A stretch of DNA of 64,000 nucleotides from Actinomycetales bacterium (GCA_016710385.1 JADJVX010000017.1:124001-188000); one strand, 5' to 3'. Positions 36,455-44,757 are shown, numbered from the stretch's first letter. Translations and numbers: made by a program. Notes: generated by a model from the letters alone, not told the origin.

Positions 36455-37387
36455 ATGGCCGCCGCCCTGGCGATCGCGCGGGAACACGGTGGCGTGGCCC
36501 ACCGCCGACAGTTGCACATGGCCGGGATCGACCGGCATACCGTGCGGTCGTTCGTCCGCGCCGGCCGCTGGCGGTCGCTCGGGCGGCATACCGTCGAGAT
36601 CCTCGCGGCCGAGCGCAGCCCAGCCGCGAGGGCGTGGTGGGCCGTGTGGGAGTCCGGCAGCGGAGCGTGCCTCGATGGGGTGAGCTCGATGATCGCCCAT
36701 GGCGTGACCGGTTTCCACCCCGAGTGCATCACCGTGTCGGTGCCGCGGGCGTCCACGGCATACCGGCTCGACGGGGTGAGGCTGCGCCGGCCCCGGCTCG
36801 TCGTCCCGGCCCTGCGCCCCGGAATCCCTCGGACTGCCCTGGAGGACGCCACGATCAAGGCGGCGCAATGGGCGGCGTCGGATCGCCAAGCGGCGTTGCT
36901 GCTCTGCCTTCCCCTGCAACAGCGCCTGCTGTCACCCGATCGGCTATGGCAGTCGTGGACCGAGGTGAGTCGATCGAGTCGGCGCTCAGTGATCGGCGTG
37001 GTCCTGCACGACATGTGCCACGGTGCGCAATCGCTGGGCGAACTCGACTTCGCCCGGTGGTGCCGCAGATACCGCTTGCCTGAGCCGGCGCGGCAGACTC
37101 TGCGTCACGGGCCGCGCGGGCGAATCTACCTCGACGTCGACTGGCCGGCGCACCGACTCGTCGTCGAGATCGATGGGGTGCATCACGGTCAAGGGATCAA
37201 CCCGGTCTGGGACGCCCTGCGCGCCAACGAGGTGACGCTGGGCGACAACCGGGTGCTTCGCCTGCCGGTGCTCGGGCTGCGGCTGATGCCCCAAGAGTTC
37301 ATGGCCCAGGTGGCTCGGGCGCTGGGCGCGACTCCGGTACGGATGACGGTCATGCCAAACGCGGCACGGGGTGCGCGTTCGGCATGA
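36455..37387 (+). CDS. AbiEi-like winged-helix protein with DUF559/PD-(D/E)XK-type C-terminus
   Basis: About 310 residues. The N-terminus (ALAIAREHGGVAHRRQLHMA then RTVRSFV-like HTVRSFVRAGRW) is the winged-helix pattern of AbiEi-type antitoxins. The C-terminus (YLDVDWPAHRLVVEIDGVHH, then RANEVTLGDNRVLRLPV) matches the DUF559/Vsr-like nuclease fold with the D...ExD pattern. This combination recurs in actinobacteria with unknown function. Start alternatives exist upstream (TTG 36305, GTG 36395). The last 14 codons and the stop fall inside the right 48-bp repeat. It runs opposite to kbl and tdh and splits them. Confidence 0.7.
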   Translation: MAAALAIAREHGGVAHRRQLHMAGIDRHTVRSFVRAGRWRSLGRHTVEILAAERSPAARAWWAVWESGSGACLDGVSSMIAHGVTGFHPECITVSVPRASTAYRLDGVRLRRPRLVVPALRPGIPRTALEDATIKAAQWAASDRQAALLLCLPLQQRLLSPDRLWQSWTEVSRSSRRSVIGVVLHDMCHGAQSLGELDFARWCRRYRLPEPARQTLRHGPRGRIYLDVDWPAHRLVVEIDGVHHGQGINPVWDALRANEVTLGDNRVLRLPVLGLRLMPQEFMAQVARALGATPVRMTVMPNAARGARSA

Positions 37388-37393
37388 CCGACG
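37346..37393. repeat. Right 48-bp imperfect palindromic repeat of nuclease-like cassette
   Basis: Direct copy of 36257-36304. Here the palindrome is nearly perfect: GGTCATGCCAAACGCG at the left pairs with CGCGTTCGGCATGACC at the right with one mismatch. It contains the stop codon of the cassette gene at 37385-37387 and lies 70 bp downstream of the tdh stop. Confidence 0.8.
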
Positions 37394-37440
37394 GTGCGCT
37401 GCGCGGTGCGCTGCGCGGTGCGCTGCGCGGTGCGCTGCGG
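37393..37440. repeat. 12-bp tandem repeat, four copies
   Basis: GGTGCGCTGCGC is repeated four times head to tail; the last copy has one change. It begins where the right 48-bp repeat ends and fills the gap before the 3' end of tdh. It could have arisen by replication slippage. Confidence 0.85.
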
Positions 37441-37450
37441 GGTCGCCTCC

Positions 37451-37470
37451 AGTCAGCTCCAGTCAGCTCC
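37451..37470. repeat. 10-bp tandem duplication over the tdh stop codon
   Basis: AGTCAGCTCC occurs twice in tandem. The second copy contains the tdh stop (37463-37465) and the last codons (VIDWS). The duplication lies just outside the coding end, so the protein is unaltered. Confidence 0.8.
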
Positions 37471-38509
37471 AGTCGATGACGACCTTGCCGCACTCACCCG
37501 AGCGGGCGGCAGCGAAAGCATCGGCCCAACGCTCGGCCGGGAATCGGTGGGTGATGACCGACGACACGGCGTCCTTGAAGGTCTGTGAGGTCGCGAGCAT
37601 CGAGGACATGAGGTACCACGTCTCGTACATCTCGCGCCCGTAGATTCCCTTGATGGTGATCATGTGGGTGATCACTCGTCCCCAGTCGATGGGGTAGGGG
37701 TCCTTGGGCAGCCCGAGCATCGCGACCTTGCCGCCGTGGTTAAGGTTGGCCAGCAGCTCGGCCACCGCCGAGGGCGCCCCGGACATCTCCAGCCCGATGT
37801 CGAAACCCTCGCGCATCCCGAGCTCGCGCTGGGCGTCCTTGATGCGGGTGCGTGCGACGTTGACGACGAGGTCGGCTCCCACAGCGGTCGCCAGCGCCAG
37901 CCGATAGTCGCTGATGTCGGTGACACAAACGTTCTTGGCACCTGCGTGGCGGGCGATGGCAGCGGCGATGACGCCGATCGGGCCGGCTCCGGTGATGAGC
38001 ACGTCCTCCCCGACCATCGGCCACTGCAACGCGGTATGGGTGGCATTGCCGAGCGGGTCGAAGATGGCACCGAGATCCGGGTCGATCGTGTCGGGCTGCA
38101 CCCACACGTTGGTCGCCGGAAGAACGACGTAATCGGCGAAGGCGCCGTCCCGGTTGACCCCGATCCCGATGGTGTTGATACACACGTGGCGACGTCCGGC
38201 GCGGCAGTTACGGCAGTGCCCACAGACGATGTGTCCCTCTCCGGAGACCCGCGCCCCGACCCGCACAGCGGTGCCGGTGGGCACGTCCTCACCGACCTGG
38301 ACGATCTCGCCGTAGAACTCATGCCCGATAACCATGGGGGCCCGGACCGTGGCAGCGGCCCAGTCGTCCCACTGCTGTAAGTGCAGATCGGTGCCGCAGA
38401 GCCCGGCCCGCAGCACCCGGACTTTAACGTCCAGCGGGCCGCATTGCGGTTCGGGCCGATCGACAAGGTCCAGTCCCGGCCCGGGGGCGAGTTTGGTCAG
38501 AGCGCGCAC
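37463..38509 (-). CDS. tdh: L-threonine 3-dehydrogenase
   Basis: 348-residue zinc alcohol dehydrogenase family enzyme oxidising L-threonine to 2-amino-3-oxobutyrate. The catalytic-zinc region is GLCGTDLHLQQWD and GHEFYGEIV. The structural zinc cysteines are in CGHCRNCRAGRRHVC, and the NAD loop is in ITGAGPIGVIAAAIARHAGA. The GTG at 38509 follows GAAGGA and matches the normal Tdh N-terminus (VRALTKLAPGPG). The substrate call rests on similarity to Tdh and on kbl nearby. An inverted motif pair at 38529-38565 lies just upstream. Confidence 0.92.
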   Translation of the reverse strand: MRALTKLAPGPGLDLVDRPEPQCGPLDVKVRVLRAGLCGTDLHLQQWDDWAAATVRAPMVIGHEFYGEIVQVGEDVPTGTAVRVGARVSGEGHIVCGHCRNCRAGRRHVCINTIGIGVNRDGAFADYVVLPATNVWVQPDTIDPDLGAIFDPLGNATHTALQWPMVGEDVLITGAGPIGVIAAAIARHAGAKNVCVTDISDYRLALATAVGADLVVNVARTRIKDAQRELGMREGFDIGLEMSGAPSAVAELLANLNHGGKVAMLGLPKDPYPIDWGRVITHMITIKGIYGREMYETWYLMSSMLATSQTFKDAVSSVITHRFPAERWADAFAAARSGECGKVVIDWS

Positions 38510-38528
38510 GGAAGGTCCTTCCAGACGA

Positions 38529-38565
38529 CGGTATGCCGTGCGGCCAGGTGGGCTGCACGGCATAC
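38529..38565. repeat. Inverted pair of the dispersed motif upstream of tdh
   Basis: GGTATGCCGTGC (38529-38540) and GCACGGCATACC (38554-38565) form perfect 12-bp arms around a 13-nt loop. The pair lies between the downstream end of the 38597-39664 gene and the tdh start, so it may act as a terminator of the former or as part of the tdh leader. Confidence 0.85.
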
Positions 38566-38596
38566 CGAATCTAGCCGGGTGCGGGTCTCGGCGCGA

Positions 38597-39664
38597 TCAC
38601 CCGCCGGGAATCACGAGTTGGGTGACCTTGACGCCATCCGAGAACAGCTGAACCGGGCTGCCCTTGGCCGGCACGGGGGCTCCCTGCGGCAGCGCCGAGG
38701 TCGACAGGTGGTAGGCGTAGGTCGCGGGGTTGCTGTTCGTCCACTCGTTCACCGACGACCCGACCGTCCGGTCGATGGACAGGTCGTATCCGTCGCCCGC
38801 CGCCACGATGCTGCGCACCAGGCCCTGGTCATAGAGCCGGACCCCGCCGGGCTCCGCCGGAGGTAGCACGCTGTTGGCCGCGATGAATGTCATGGCTGCG
38901 CGGGTGCCTGCGTCCGCCTTCTCGCTGGACAGGATGTAACCGACCGGGGCGGCGACCACGTACTGAGCGATGTCATGAACTTTCCTGTCTCCACAGGTCC
39001 AGGTCCAGAAGCGGTAGTCGGCGGTGCGTCCGCCGAGGGCCACGTCTGCGGCCTCGTTGAGGACGCGCTTCTGCGGGCCATCCGCGGCATCGCAGTATGC
39101 GGGATTGGACAGATAGCCGCCCTCGGTCTCGACATCCACGGGGTTGCGCGTGGGTTCGAGTCGGGCGAGCGTCACGACGCATTCCGCGCCAGGACCCAGG
39201 CACACAGTCGTGCCGATCGGCGAGCCGCCCCCGGGGAGGACCAGATCCTTGACGACCCACCCCGTCGGCAGGGCAACTCGCACCCCTAGCAACTGGTGGA
39301 CGGCGGTCGTGGCTGGGGTCGATGCCGATGTCCCGGTGGGGAGCGTCGAGGCGGACGGTGCGCTCGGGGGGGAGGGAGGAGCCACTGAGGGTGCCGTCGA
39401 GGCCGCCGGAGCCTGCGCTCCCGTGCGTCCCCAGGTCTGCATGGCCACGATGCCCGCGGTGATCGCCACCACCGAGGCAGCGGCGACCAGCGGCATCAGC
39501 CACGGAGGCCGAGGAGCCCGCCGGGTCGCGCTCTCGGGCCACTCGATGAGCGGCGGGTATCGCGGGTCCGGGACGGACTGGGTGGCCTGGGCCCGCAGGG
39601 CGGCGCGCAGCCGCGTCTCGAGGGGGTCTTCGGCGACGGTCGGAGGGATCTGACGGATGGTCAT
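38597..39664 (-). CDS. Single-pass membrane protein, probable anti-sigma partner
   Basis: 355-residue protein with a cytoplasmic N-terminus of about 50 residues (DPLETRLRAALRAQATQS), one transmembrane helix near residues 55-75, a Ser/Pro/Ala linker and an extracellular domain containing cysteines. The ATG at 39664 overlaps the stop of the SigE-type sigma factor by 4 nt. That arrangement is typical of sigma/anti-sigma pairs, but no canonical ZAS motif is visible. The extracytoplasmic domain is not recognised. Confidence 0.65.
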   Translation of the reverse strand: MTIRQIPPTVAEDPLETRLRAALRAQATQSVPDPRYPPLIEWPESATRRAPRPPWLMPLVAAASVVAITAGIVAMQTWGRTGAQAPAASTAPSVAPPSPPSAPSASTLPTGTSASTPATTAVHQLLGVRVALPTGWVVKDLVLPGGGSPIGTTVCLGPGAECVVTLARLEPTRNPVDVETEGGYLSNPAYCDAADGPQKRVLNEAADVALGGRTADYRFWTWTCGDRKVHDIAQYVVAAPVGYILSSEKADAGTRAAMTFIAANSVLPPAEPGGVRLYDQGLVRSIVAAGDGYDLSIDRTVGSSVNEWTNSNPATYAYHLSTSALPQGAPVPAKGSPVQLFSDGVKVTQLVIPGG

Positions 39665-40185
39665 CGGGCACCTCCCAGGGTGCTGCGGAGCTTCTCGAGT
39701 CCGCGGTGGGCTGTGGATTTCACGGATCCGGTCGAGATGCCGAGGGTGTGCGCGATCTGCGCCTCGGACAGGTCTGACCAGTAGCGCAGGACGAGCACCT
39801 CCTGCATGCGCGGCGGGAGCGTGCGCAGGGCGGCGATCATCTCGGTGTCGACGCCGACGGCGTCGAAGGCGTCCTGTTGTGCGCCGGTCGAGTCGTCGGC
39901 CACGACCGGCACGGTCTTGCGGACGACGGCGCGATGCCGCAGCCGAGAGCGGCAGCCGTTGACCACCGCCTGGCGCAGATACGCCAGCGCCGCTTCAGGA
40001 GCCCGGAGCCTGGCCTGGTTGCGGTAGAGCGAGATGAACGCGTCCTGCACGGTGTCTTCGGCCGTGGGCACGTCGTCCACCAATAGGACGGCCAGCCGCA
40101 CGAGCGAGCGCCAGTGGGCGGCATACAACGCCGGCACGTCCGGAGCTGTTCGGTCCACGAGCGACGCGGTGGGCGTGGCGATCAT
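39661..40185 (-). CDS. SigE-family ECF RNA polymerase sigma factor
   Basis: 174-residue sigma factor. Region 2 (ALYAAHWRSLVRLAVLLVDD, then AEDTVQDAFISLYR) and region 4 (LPPRMQEVLVLRYWSDLSEA, then IAHTLGISTGSVKSTAHRGL) match the actinobacterial SigE-family ECF group. The ATG at 40185 follows GGAGGGAA. The next gene is the translationally coupled membrane protein. Confidence 0.88.
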   Translation of the reverse strand: MIATPTASLVDRTAPDVPALYAAHWRSLVRLAVLLVDDVPTAEDTVQDAFISLYRNQARLRAPEAALAYLRQAVVNGCRSRLRHRAVVRKTVPVVADDSTGAQQDAFDAVGVDTEMIAALRTLPPRMQEVLVLRYWSDLSEAQIAHTLGISTGSVKSTAHRGLEKLRSTLGGAR

Positions 40186-40201
40186 GGTCCATTCCCTCCT
40201 C

Positions 40202-40244
40202 CCGTTGGGTGGTGATCACTGTCGACAATGAGTCGCCCCAACGG
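40202..40244. terminator. Possible hairpin after rlmN
   Basis: CCGTTGGG (40202-40209) pairs with CCCAACGG (40237-40244) around a 27-nt loop, in the 78-bp gap between the rlmN stop and the sigE start. The loop is long, so either a weak terminator or a regulatory dyad is possible. Confidence 0.4.
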
Positions 40245-40263
40245 TGAGAAAGGTTGCCTGCGC

Positions 40264-41439
40264 TCAGCTGGTCTGCGCGGCGAGTTGGCCGCAGGCTCCG
40301 TCAATGTCACGCCCGCGGGTGTCCCGGACGGTCGTCGGTATGCCGTGCGCCCTCAGCCGCTCGACGAACTGCTGCTCCACTCCGGAACGCGATGCCGTCC
40401 ACTTCGAGCCGGGCGTGGGGTTGAGCGGGATCGGGTTGACGTGCACCCAGCCCTTCCCGCGCGCCGTGAGCAGCTCACCGAGCAGGTCAGCTCGCCAGGC
40501 CTGGTCGTTGACGTCCCGGATGAGCGCGTACTCGATGGACACCCGCCGCCCGGTCGCCTGGAAATACCGGTATGCCGCGTCGAGTGCCTCCGCGACCTTC
40601 CAGCGGGTGTTGATCGGCACCAGGTCGTCGCGCAACCCGTCGTCGGGAGCATGCAACGACAGCGCCAGGGTCACCGGAATGCCTTCTCCGGCAAGCCGAT
40701 CGATGGCGGGGACCAGGCCGACCGTGGACATGACCAGACCACGAGCCGACATCCCGAGGCCGCCCGGGGTGGGGTCGGTCAGACGCCGGATGGCGCCGAT
40801 CGCACGGGAATAGTTGGCCAGCGCCTCCCCCATTCCCATGAAGACGACATTGGAGACCCGCAGGGGGCGCTCGTGCTCCTGCGGGTCACCGCCGGGCACA
40901 TCACCGCGGCGCAGCATCCGGGCGGCCGACACGACCTGCTCGACGATCTCGGCAGTCGACAGATTGCGCACGAGCCCGCCTTGCCCGGTGGCACAGAACG
41001 GGCAGTTCATCCCGCAGCCGGCCTGGCTGGAGATGCAGATGGTCACCCGACCCGGGTAGCGCATGAGCACCGACTCGACGAGGGCGCCGTCGTGCAGCCG
41101 CCACACCGACTTGACGGTGCGGCCCTCATCGGCCACCAGATGCCGCACCGGGGTGAGCAGGGTCGGCAGCAGCGCGCCGACGAGCTGCGAGCGCTCGACC
41201 GCGGGCAGATCGGTCATCTCGTCGGGACTGTCGACCAGGCGCTCGAAATAGTGGGTGGACAGCTGGGCGGCCCGGAAGCCGCGATAACCCAGCCGCTCCA
41301 CCGCCGTCTTGCGTTCGGCCGGGGTGAGGTCGGCCAGGTGCGGGGGCGGCATCCGGTTGCCGGTCCGTTCCGGCGCTTGGAAGGTGAGTTGCCCCGGGCG
41401 CGGCCGGCCACCCCCGCTGGTAGGCGGGTCGGACGTCAC
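40264..41439 (-). CDS. rlmN: 23S rRNA (adenine2503-C2)-methyltransferase, radical SAM
   Basis: 391-residue enzyme that methylates C2 of A2503 in 23S rRNA and some tRNAs. The radical-SAM cluster motif is in GCGMNCPFCATGQGG (CX3CX2C). The SAM region VFMGMGEALANY follows, and the resolving cysteine lies near the C-terminus (DIDGACGQL). The GTG at 41439 overlaps the cdsA stop as GTGA. The N-terminal QLTFQAPERTGNR is the usual actinobacterial lead-in. This is the last gene of the rpsB-rlmN block. Confidence 0.95.
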   Translation of the reverse strand: MTSDPPTSGGGRPRPGQLTFQAPERTGNRMPPPHLADLTPAERKTAVERLGYRGFRAAQLSTHYFERLVDSPDEMTDLPAVERSQLVGALLPTLLTPVRHLVADEGRTVKSVWRLHDGALVESVLMRYPGRVTICISSQAGCGMNCPFCATGQGGLVRNLSTAEIVEQVVSAARMLRRGDVPGGDPQEHERPLRVSNVVFMGMGEALANYSRAIGAIRRLTDPTPGGLGMSARGLVMSTVGLVPAIDRLAGEGIPVTLALSLHAPDDGLRDDLVPINTRWKVAEALDAAYRYFQATGRRVSIEYALIRDVNDQAWRADLLGELLTARGKGWVHVNPIPLNPTPGSKWTASRSGVEQQFVERLRAHGIPTTVRDTRGRDIDGACGQLAAQTS

Positions 41440-42305
41440 CCGCGCACCTCGGGCACGAGCAAGGCCATGACAACCCAGGCCACTGGGGCGGCGACGACGA
41501 GGGAATCGAGCCGGTCCATGAGGCCGCCGTGACCGGGGAGCAACGAGGACATGTCTTTCACGCCCAAATCGCGCTTGATCGCGGACTCGGCGAAGTCGCC
41601 GATGGTGGCTGCGGGTGCCATCAGCGCACCGAGGATCACGCCGGCCCACCACGGACCATGCAGTCCCCAGACCACACACATCGCGCCGGCGATCATGCAC
41701 AGCAACACCGAACCCGCGAAACCCTCCCAGGACTTCTTCGGGCTGATCGCGGGCGCAATCGGGTGCTTGCCGAAGACCACCCCCACGGCATACCCGCCGA
41801 CGTCGCTCGCGACCGTCACGGCGACGAAGGTGAAGGCGCGCCAGGCTCCGTCGGCCGCCGCGAGCATGAGCATGGCGATGCCCCCGAGCAGGGCCGGGTA
41901 TGCCGCCACGAGGAACCCGCCGGTGACATCGGCTGCCGCGCGCTCGACGCCTTCGGCGCCGCGCCACATGACGACCAGAGCTCCGGTGAGCAGGAAGGCC
42001 ACCGCGAGCGCGGCCGTGCCACCGAAGTAGGCCGCGACCATCTGGGCGACGCATCCCAGCACAGCGGGCAATGCCGGCACGGCGCGCCCCCGAGCGCGCA
42101 TCGCCGAGACGATCTCCCAGGTGCCGTAGCTCACCGAGACGGTTGCCAGGACGAGGAAGAGCTCCTTGCGCCAGAACAGGCAGGCAATGACCAACGCCCC
42201 GAGGCCGACTCCGACGCCGATCGCGACGGGAAGGTTGCGCCCCGCTCGGGAGGGGCGCTCGGCCGCCACGCCGGAGGACGCCGGCGCCGGGGAGTCGAGG
42301 CTCAT
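41436..42305 (-). CDS. cdsA: Phosphatidate cytidylyltransferase
   Basis: 289-residue membrane enzyme making CDP-diacylglycerol from CTP and phosphatidate, the branch point for phospholipids. About seven to eight hydrophobic segments are visible. The family signature region reads SPKKSWEGFAGSVLLCMIAG near residue 190, and DSLVVAAP lies near the C-terminus. The N-terminal cytoplasmic segment of about 25 residues is specific to actinobacterial forms. Confidence 0.92.
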   Translation of the reverse strand: MSLDSPAPASSGVAAERPSRAGRNLPVAIGVGVGLGALVIACLFWRKELFLVLATVSVSYGTWEIVSAMRARGRAVPALPAVLGCVAQMVAAYFGGTAALAVAFLLTGALVVMWRGAEGVERAAADVTGGFLVAAYPALLGGIAMLMLAAADGAWRAFTFVAVTVASDVGGYAVGVVFGKHPIAPAISPKKSWEGFAGSVLLCMIAGAMCVVWGLHGPWWAGVILGALMAPAATIGDFAESAIKRDLGVKDMSSLLPGHGGLMDRLDSLVVAAPVAWVVMALLVPEVRG

Positions 42306-42362
42306 CGGGCGGCTCCTGGCGGGGTTGGGGGATGGTCAGGTCGGGTGGATCGCGCCGCCCGC

Positions 42363-42920
42363 TCAGATCTCGAGCAACTCGGCTTCTTTGCCCTTGAGCA
42401 GGACGTCGACAGTCTCGACGTACTTCTTGGTGAGCGCTTCGAGTTCCTTCTCGGCACGCTGGCCCTCGTCCTCGCCGATCTCGCCTTCCTTGATGGCGTG
42501 CTCGAAATCGGTCTTGGCCTTGCGCCGGATGTTTCGGATCGCGACTCGGGCCTCTTCGGCCTTGTGGTGTGCCAGTTTGATGTATTCGCGGCGCCGGTCC
42601 TCGGTGAGCACCGGGAGTACACAGCGAATGACGTGGCCGTCGTTGCTGGGATTGACCCCGAGGTCGGAGTCGCGGATGGCCTTCTCGACGGCCCGCAACG
42701 AACTCTGGTCGAACGGCTTGATGAGAATGGTCCGCGCCTCGGGCGTCTGGAACGAGGCCAACTGCTGCATCGGCGTCGGCGCACCGTAGTAGTCGACGAG
42801 CAGCTTGTTGAACATGCCCGGGTGGGCCCGCCCGGTGCGGATGCCGGCGAAGTCCTCCTTGGCGACCTCGACGGCCTTCTCCATCTTCTCTTCGGCCTCG
42901 AAGAGCGTCTCATCGATCAT
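42363..42920 (-). CDS. frr: Ribosome recycling factor
   Basis: 185 residues, the standard length. It dissociates post-termination ribosomes together with EF-G. The N-terminal helix (AEEKMEKAVEVAKEDFAGIR), the TGRAHPGMF turn and the C-terminal helices (RREYIKLAHHKAEEARVAIR) form the three-helix bundle, with the beta/alpha domain between them. It sits between pyrH and cdsA, as in most actinobacteria. Confidence 0.96.
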   Translation of the reverse strand: MIDETLFEAEEKMEKAVEVAKEDFAGIRTGRAHPGMFNKLLVDYYGAPTPMQQLASFQTPEARTILIKPFDQSSLRAVEKAIRDSDLGVNPSNDGHVIRCVLPVLTEDRRREYIKLAHHKAEEARVAIRNIRRKAKTDFEHAIKEGEIGEDEGQRAEKELEALTKKYVETVDVLLKGKEAELLEI

Positions 42921-42958
42921 CGGGGGTCCAGCGCTCCTTGCATCAGGGGGCCACGCGC

Positions 42959-43699
42959 TCAGCCGGCGGTGACGAGTGTCCCGATCCTCTCACCTTGCAG
43001 CGCCCGGGTGATATTCCCCTCGCCCTCCATCCCGAAGACGAGCATCGGCAGCGTGTTCTCCGAGCACAGCGCGAACGCCGCCGCATCCATGATCTGCAGC
43101 CCGCGCGCCAGCGCCTCGGCAAAGGTGAGCTGGTCGATCTTGGTGGCGGTGGGGTCCTTCTTTGGATCGGCGGTGTAGACACCGTCGACGCCGCTCTTGG
43201 CGATGAGCAACCGGTCGCAGTGGGTCTCCAGGGCGCGCTGGGCGCTCACCGTGTCGGTGGAGAAGAACGGCATACCGGCGCCGGCGCCGAAGATGACGAC
43301 CCGGCCCTTCTCCAGGTGCCGGATCGCCCGCAGCGGGATGTAGGCCTCGGCGACCTGGGACATCGTGATCGCGGTCTGGACTCGGGTCGGGACGCCCTGC
43401 TTCTCGAGGAAGTCCTGCAGCGCCAGGCAGTTCATCACCGTCCCGAGCATGCCCATGTAGTCGGCACGCGCCCGATCCATGCCCTTCTGCTGCAGCTCCG
43501 CGCCGCGGAAGAAGTTGCCGCCGCCGACGACGACTGCCACCTGCACCCCACTCTTGACCGCTGCGGCGATCTGGGAGGCGATCCCCCGCACGACGTCGGG
43601 ATCGACGCCGGTGCGCCCACCGCCGAACACCTCACCGGAGAGCTTCAAGAGCACCCGACGGTATGCCGTGGGGCCAGGTGCGGGGGCGGCGTCGGTCAT
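42959..43699 (-). CDS. pyrH: UMP kinase
   Basis: 246-residue hexameric amino-acid-kinase-fold enzyme phosphorylating UMP to UDP. The N-terminal phosphate loop is LLKLSGEVFGG, the GG site is VVVGGGNFFRG, and the UMP region contains DYMGMLGTVMN and SGVDGVYTADPKKDP. The ACGGCATACC motif occurs at its 5' end and again in the coding segment GAGMPFFSTD. Confidence 0.96.
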   Translation of the reverse strand: MTDAAPAPGPTAYRRVLLKLSGEVFGGGRTGVDPDVVRGIASQIAAAVKSGVQVAVVVGGGNFFRGAELQQKGMDRARADYMGMLGTVMNCLALQDFLEKQGVPTRVQTAITMSQVAEAYIPLRAIRHLEKGRVVIFGAGAGMPFFSTDTVSAQRALETHCDRLLIAKSGVDGVYTADPKKDPTATKIDQLTFAEALARGLQIMDAAAFALCSENTLPMLVFGMEGEGNITRALQGERIGTLVTAG

Positions 43700-43770
43700 G
43701 GCGAATCCTTCGAGGGCGCGATGGGCGGTGAATCGATCTTGTCACACCGAGGTCCTTACCCGGACAGCAG

Positions 43771-43802
43771 CATGCCGCCCGCCCGAGGTGGGCGGACGGC
43801 AT
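43771..43802. terminator. Hairpin between tsf and pyrH with a motif copy in its arm
   Basis: A stem of about 13 bp (43772-43784 with 43790-43802) with one mismatch and a 5-nt loop GAGGT. The right arm contains most of an ACGGCATACC copy at 43796-43805. It lies in the 140-bp gap after the tsf stop, so it can terminate or attenuate read-through into pyrH. Confidence 0.7.
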
Positions 43803-43839
43803 ACCTGCGGTGCTTGGTGGGGTGGTTGCCCCCCGGAGC

Positions 43840-44670
43840 TCAGTTGCCGACGCGGAACCGGGCGAAGCCGGTGGCCTCGGCCCCGGCCTCCTTGAGCACC
43901 TGGGCCACCGACTTCTTCTGGTCCTTGGCGAAGGCCTGCTCGAGAAGGACGTTCTCCTTGAAGTAGCCGTTGACTCGGCCTTCGATGATGCGCGGCAGCG
44001 CAGCCTCGGGCTTGCCCTCTTCACGGGCGGTGGCCTCGGCGATGCGACGCTCGTTGTCGACCGTGTCGGCCGGGACGTCCTCGCGGCTGCGCACGGTCGG
44101 CGAGAACGCCGCGACATGCATCGCCACATCGTGTGCCACGGACTCGTCGCCGCCGGTCGTCGCGACGAGCACGCCGATCTGCGGGGGCAGGTCCTTGCTG
44201 GTGCGGTGCAGGTAGGCCACAACGTGCTCGCCGGTGACCCGGGCCACCCGGCGGACGACGAGCTTCTCGCCCGTCGCGGCGTTGCCCTCTTCGAGCAGCT
44301 GCTGGACGGTGCGGCCGTCGGGCAGCGTGCTGCCCAGCACTGTGTCGGCGTCGGTGGCCTCGAGGGCCACAGCCTGAGCCAGGATCTGGTCGGCCAGGGC
44401 GATGAACCGCTCGCCCTTGGCGACGAAGTCGGTCTCGCAGTTGACCTCGACAAGGGTGCCGACGCCGTTGCCGGCCTGTGCGGCCACCAGGCCGTTGGAG
44501 GCCGAGCGGCCCTCGCGCTTGGTGACGCCCTTGAGACCCTTGATGCGCAGGATCTCGGCGGCCTTGGCCATGTCGCCCTCGGCCTCTTCGAGGGCGCGCT
44601 TGACGTCCATCATTCCGGCGGCGGTCTGCTCGCGCAGGGCCTTGATGTCAGCGGCGGTGAAATTCGCCAT
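43840..44670 (-). CDS. tsf: Elongation factor Ts
   Basis: 276-residue guanine-nucleotide exchange factor for EF-Tu. The N-terminal UBA-like region (TAADIKALREQTAAGMMDVK) and the central motif VEVNCETDFVAKGERF are diagnostic. The ATG at 44670 starts MANFTAADI, the standard EF-Ts beginning; an in-frame codon at 44736 would add an unlikely leader that crosses the intercistronic hairpin. Confidence 0.96.
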   Translation of the reverse strand: MANFTAADIKALREQTAAGMMDVKRALEEAEGDMAKAAEILRIKGLKGVTKREGRSASNGLVAAQAGNGVGTLVEVNCETDFVAKGERFIALADQILAQAVALEATDADTVLGSTLPDGRTVQQLLEEGNAATGEKLVVRRVARVTGEHVVAYLHRTSKDLPPQIGVLVATTGGDESVAHDVAMHVAAFSPTVRSREDVPADTVDNERRIAEATAREEGKPEAALPRIIEGRVNGYFKENVLLEQAFAKDQKKSVAQVLKEAGAEATGFARFRVGN

Positions 44671-44729
44671 GTCGTTGCTCTCTCGCTGTCGTTTCGATGC
44701 TGGGTGGTGACGGGTGTAGTCCGTGGTGA

Positions 44730-44757
44730 GGTTCACCTCGGCGGACCGAGGTGAACC
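44730..44757. terminator. Intercistronic hairpin between rpsB and tsf
   Basis: A perfect 12-bp stem (44730-44741 with 44746-44757) closed by a CGGA tetraloop. It lies 50 bp after the rpsB stop and 60 bp before the tsf start. It is a probable partial terminator or RNA-processing element that sets the rpsB:tsf ratio. Confidence 0.8.

Noticed and set aside
37393..37440. CRISPR-like array
   Set aside because: Units of 12 bp are contiguous without spacers and no cas gene is near.
39140..39190. tRNA-like T-loop string GGTTCGAGTC
   Set aside because: It lies inside the coding sequence of the 38597-39664 gene and no cloverleaf can be built around it.
41440..42054. N-terminal extension of rlmN into cdsA
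   Set aside because: The GTG at 41439 overlaps the cdsA stop and gives normal length; the extension is out-of-frame cdsA sequence.
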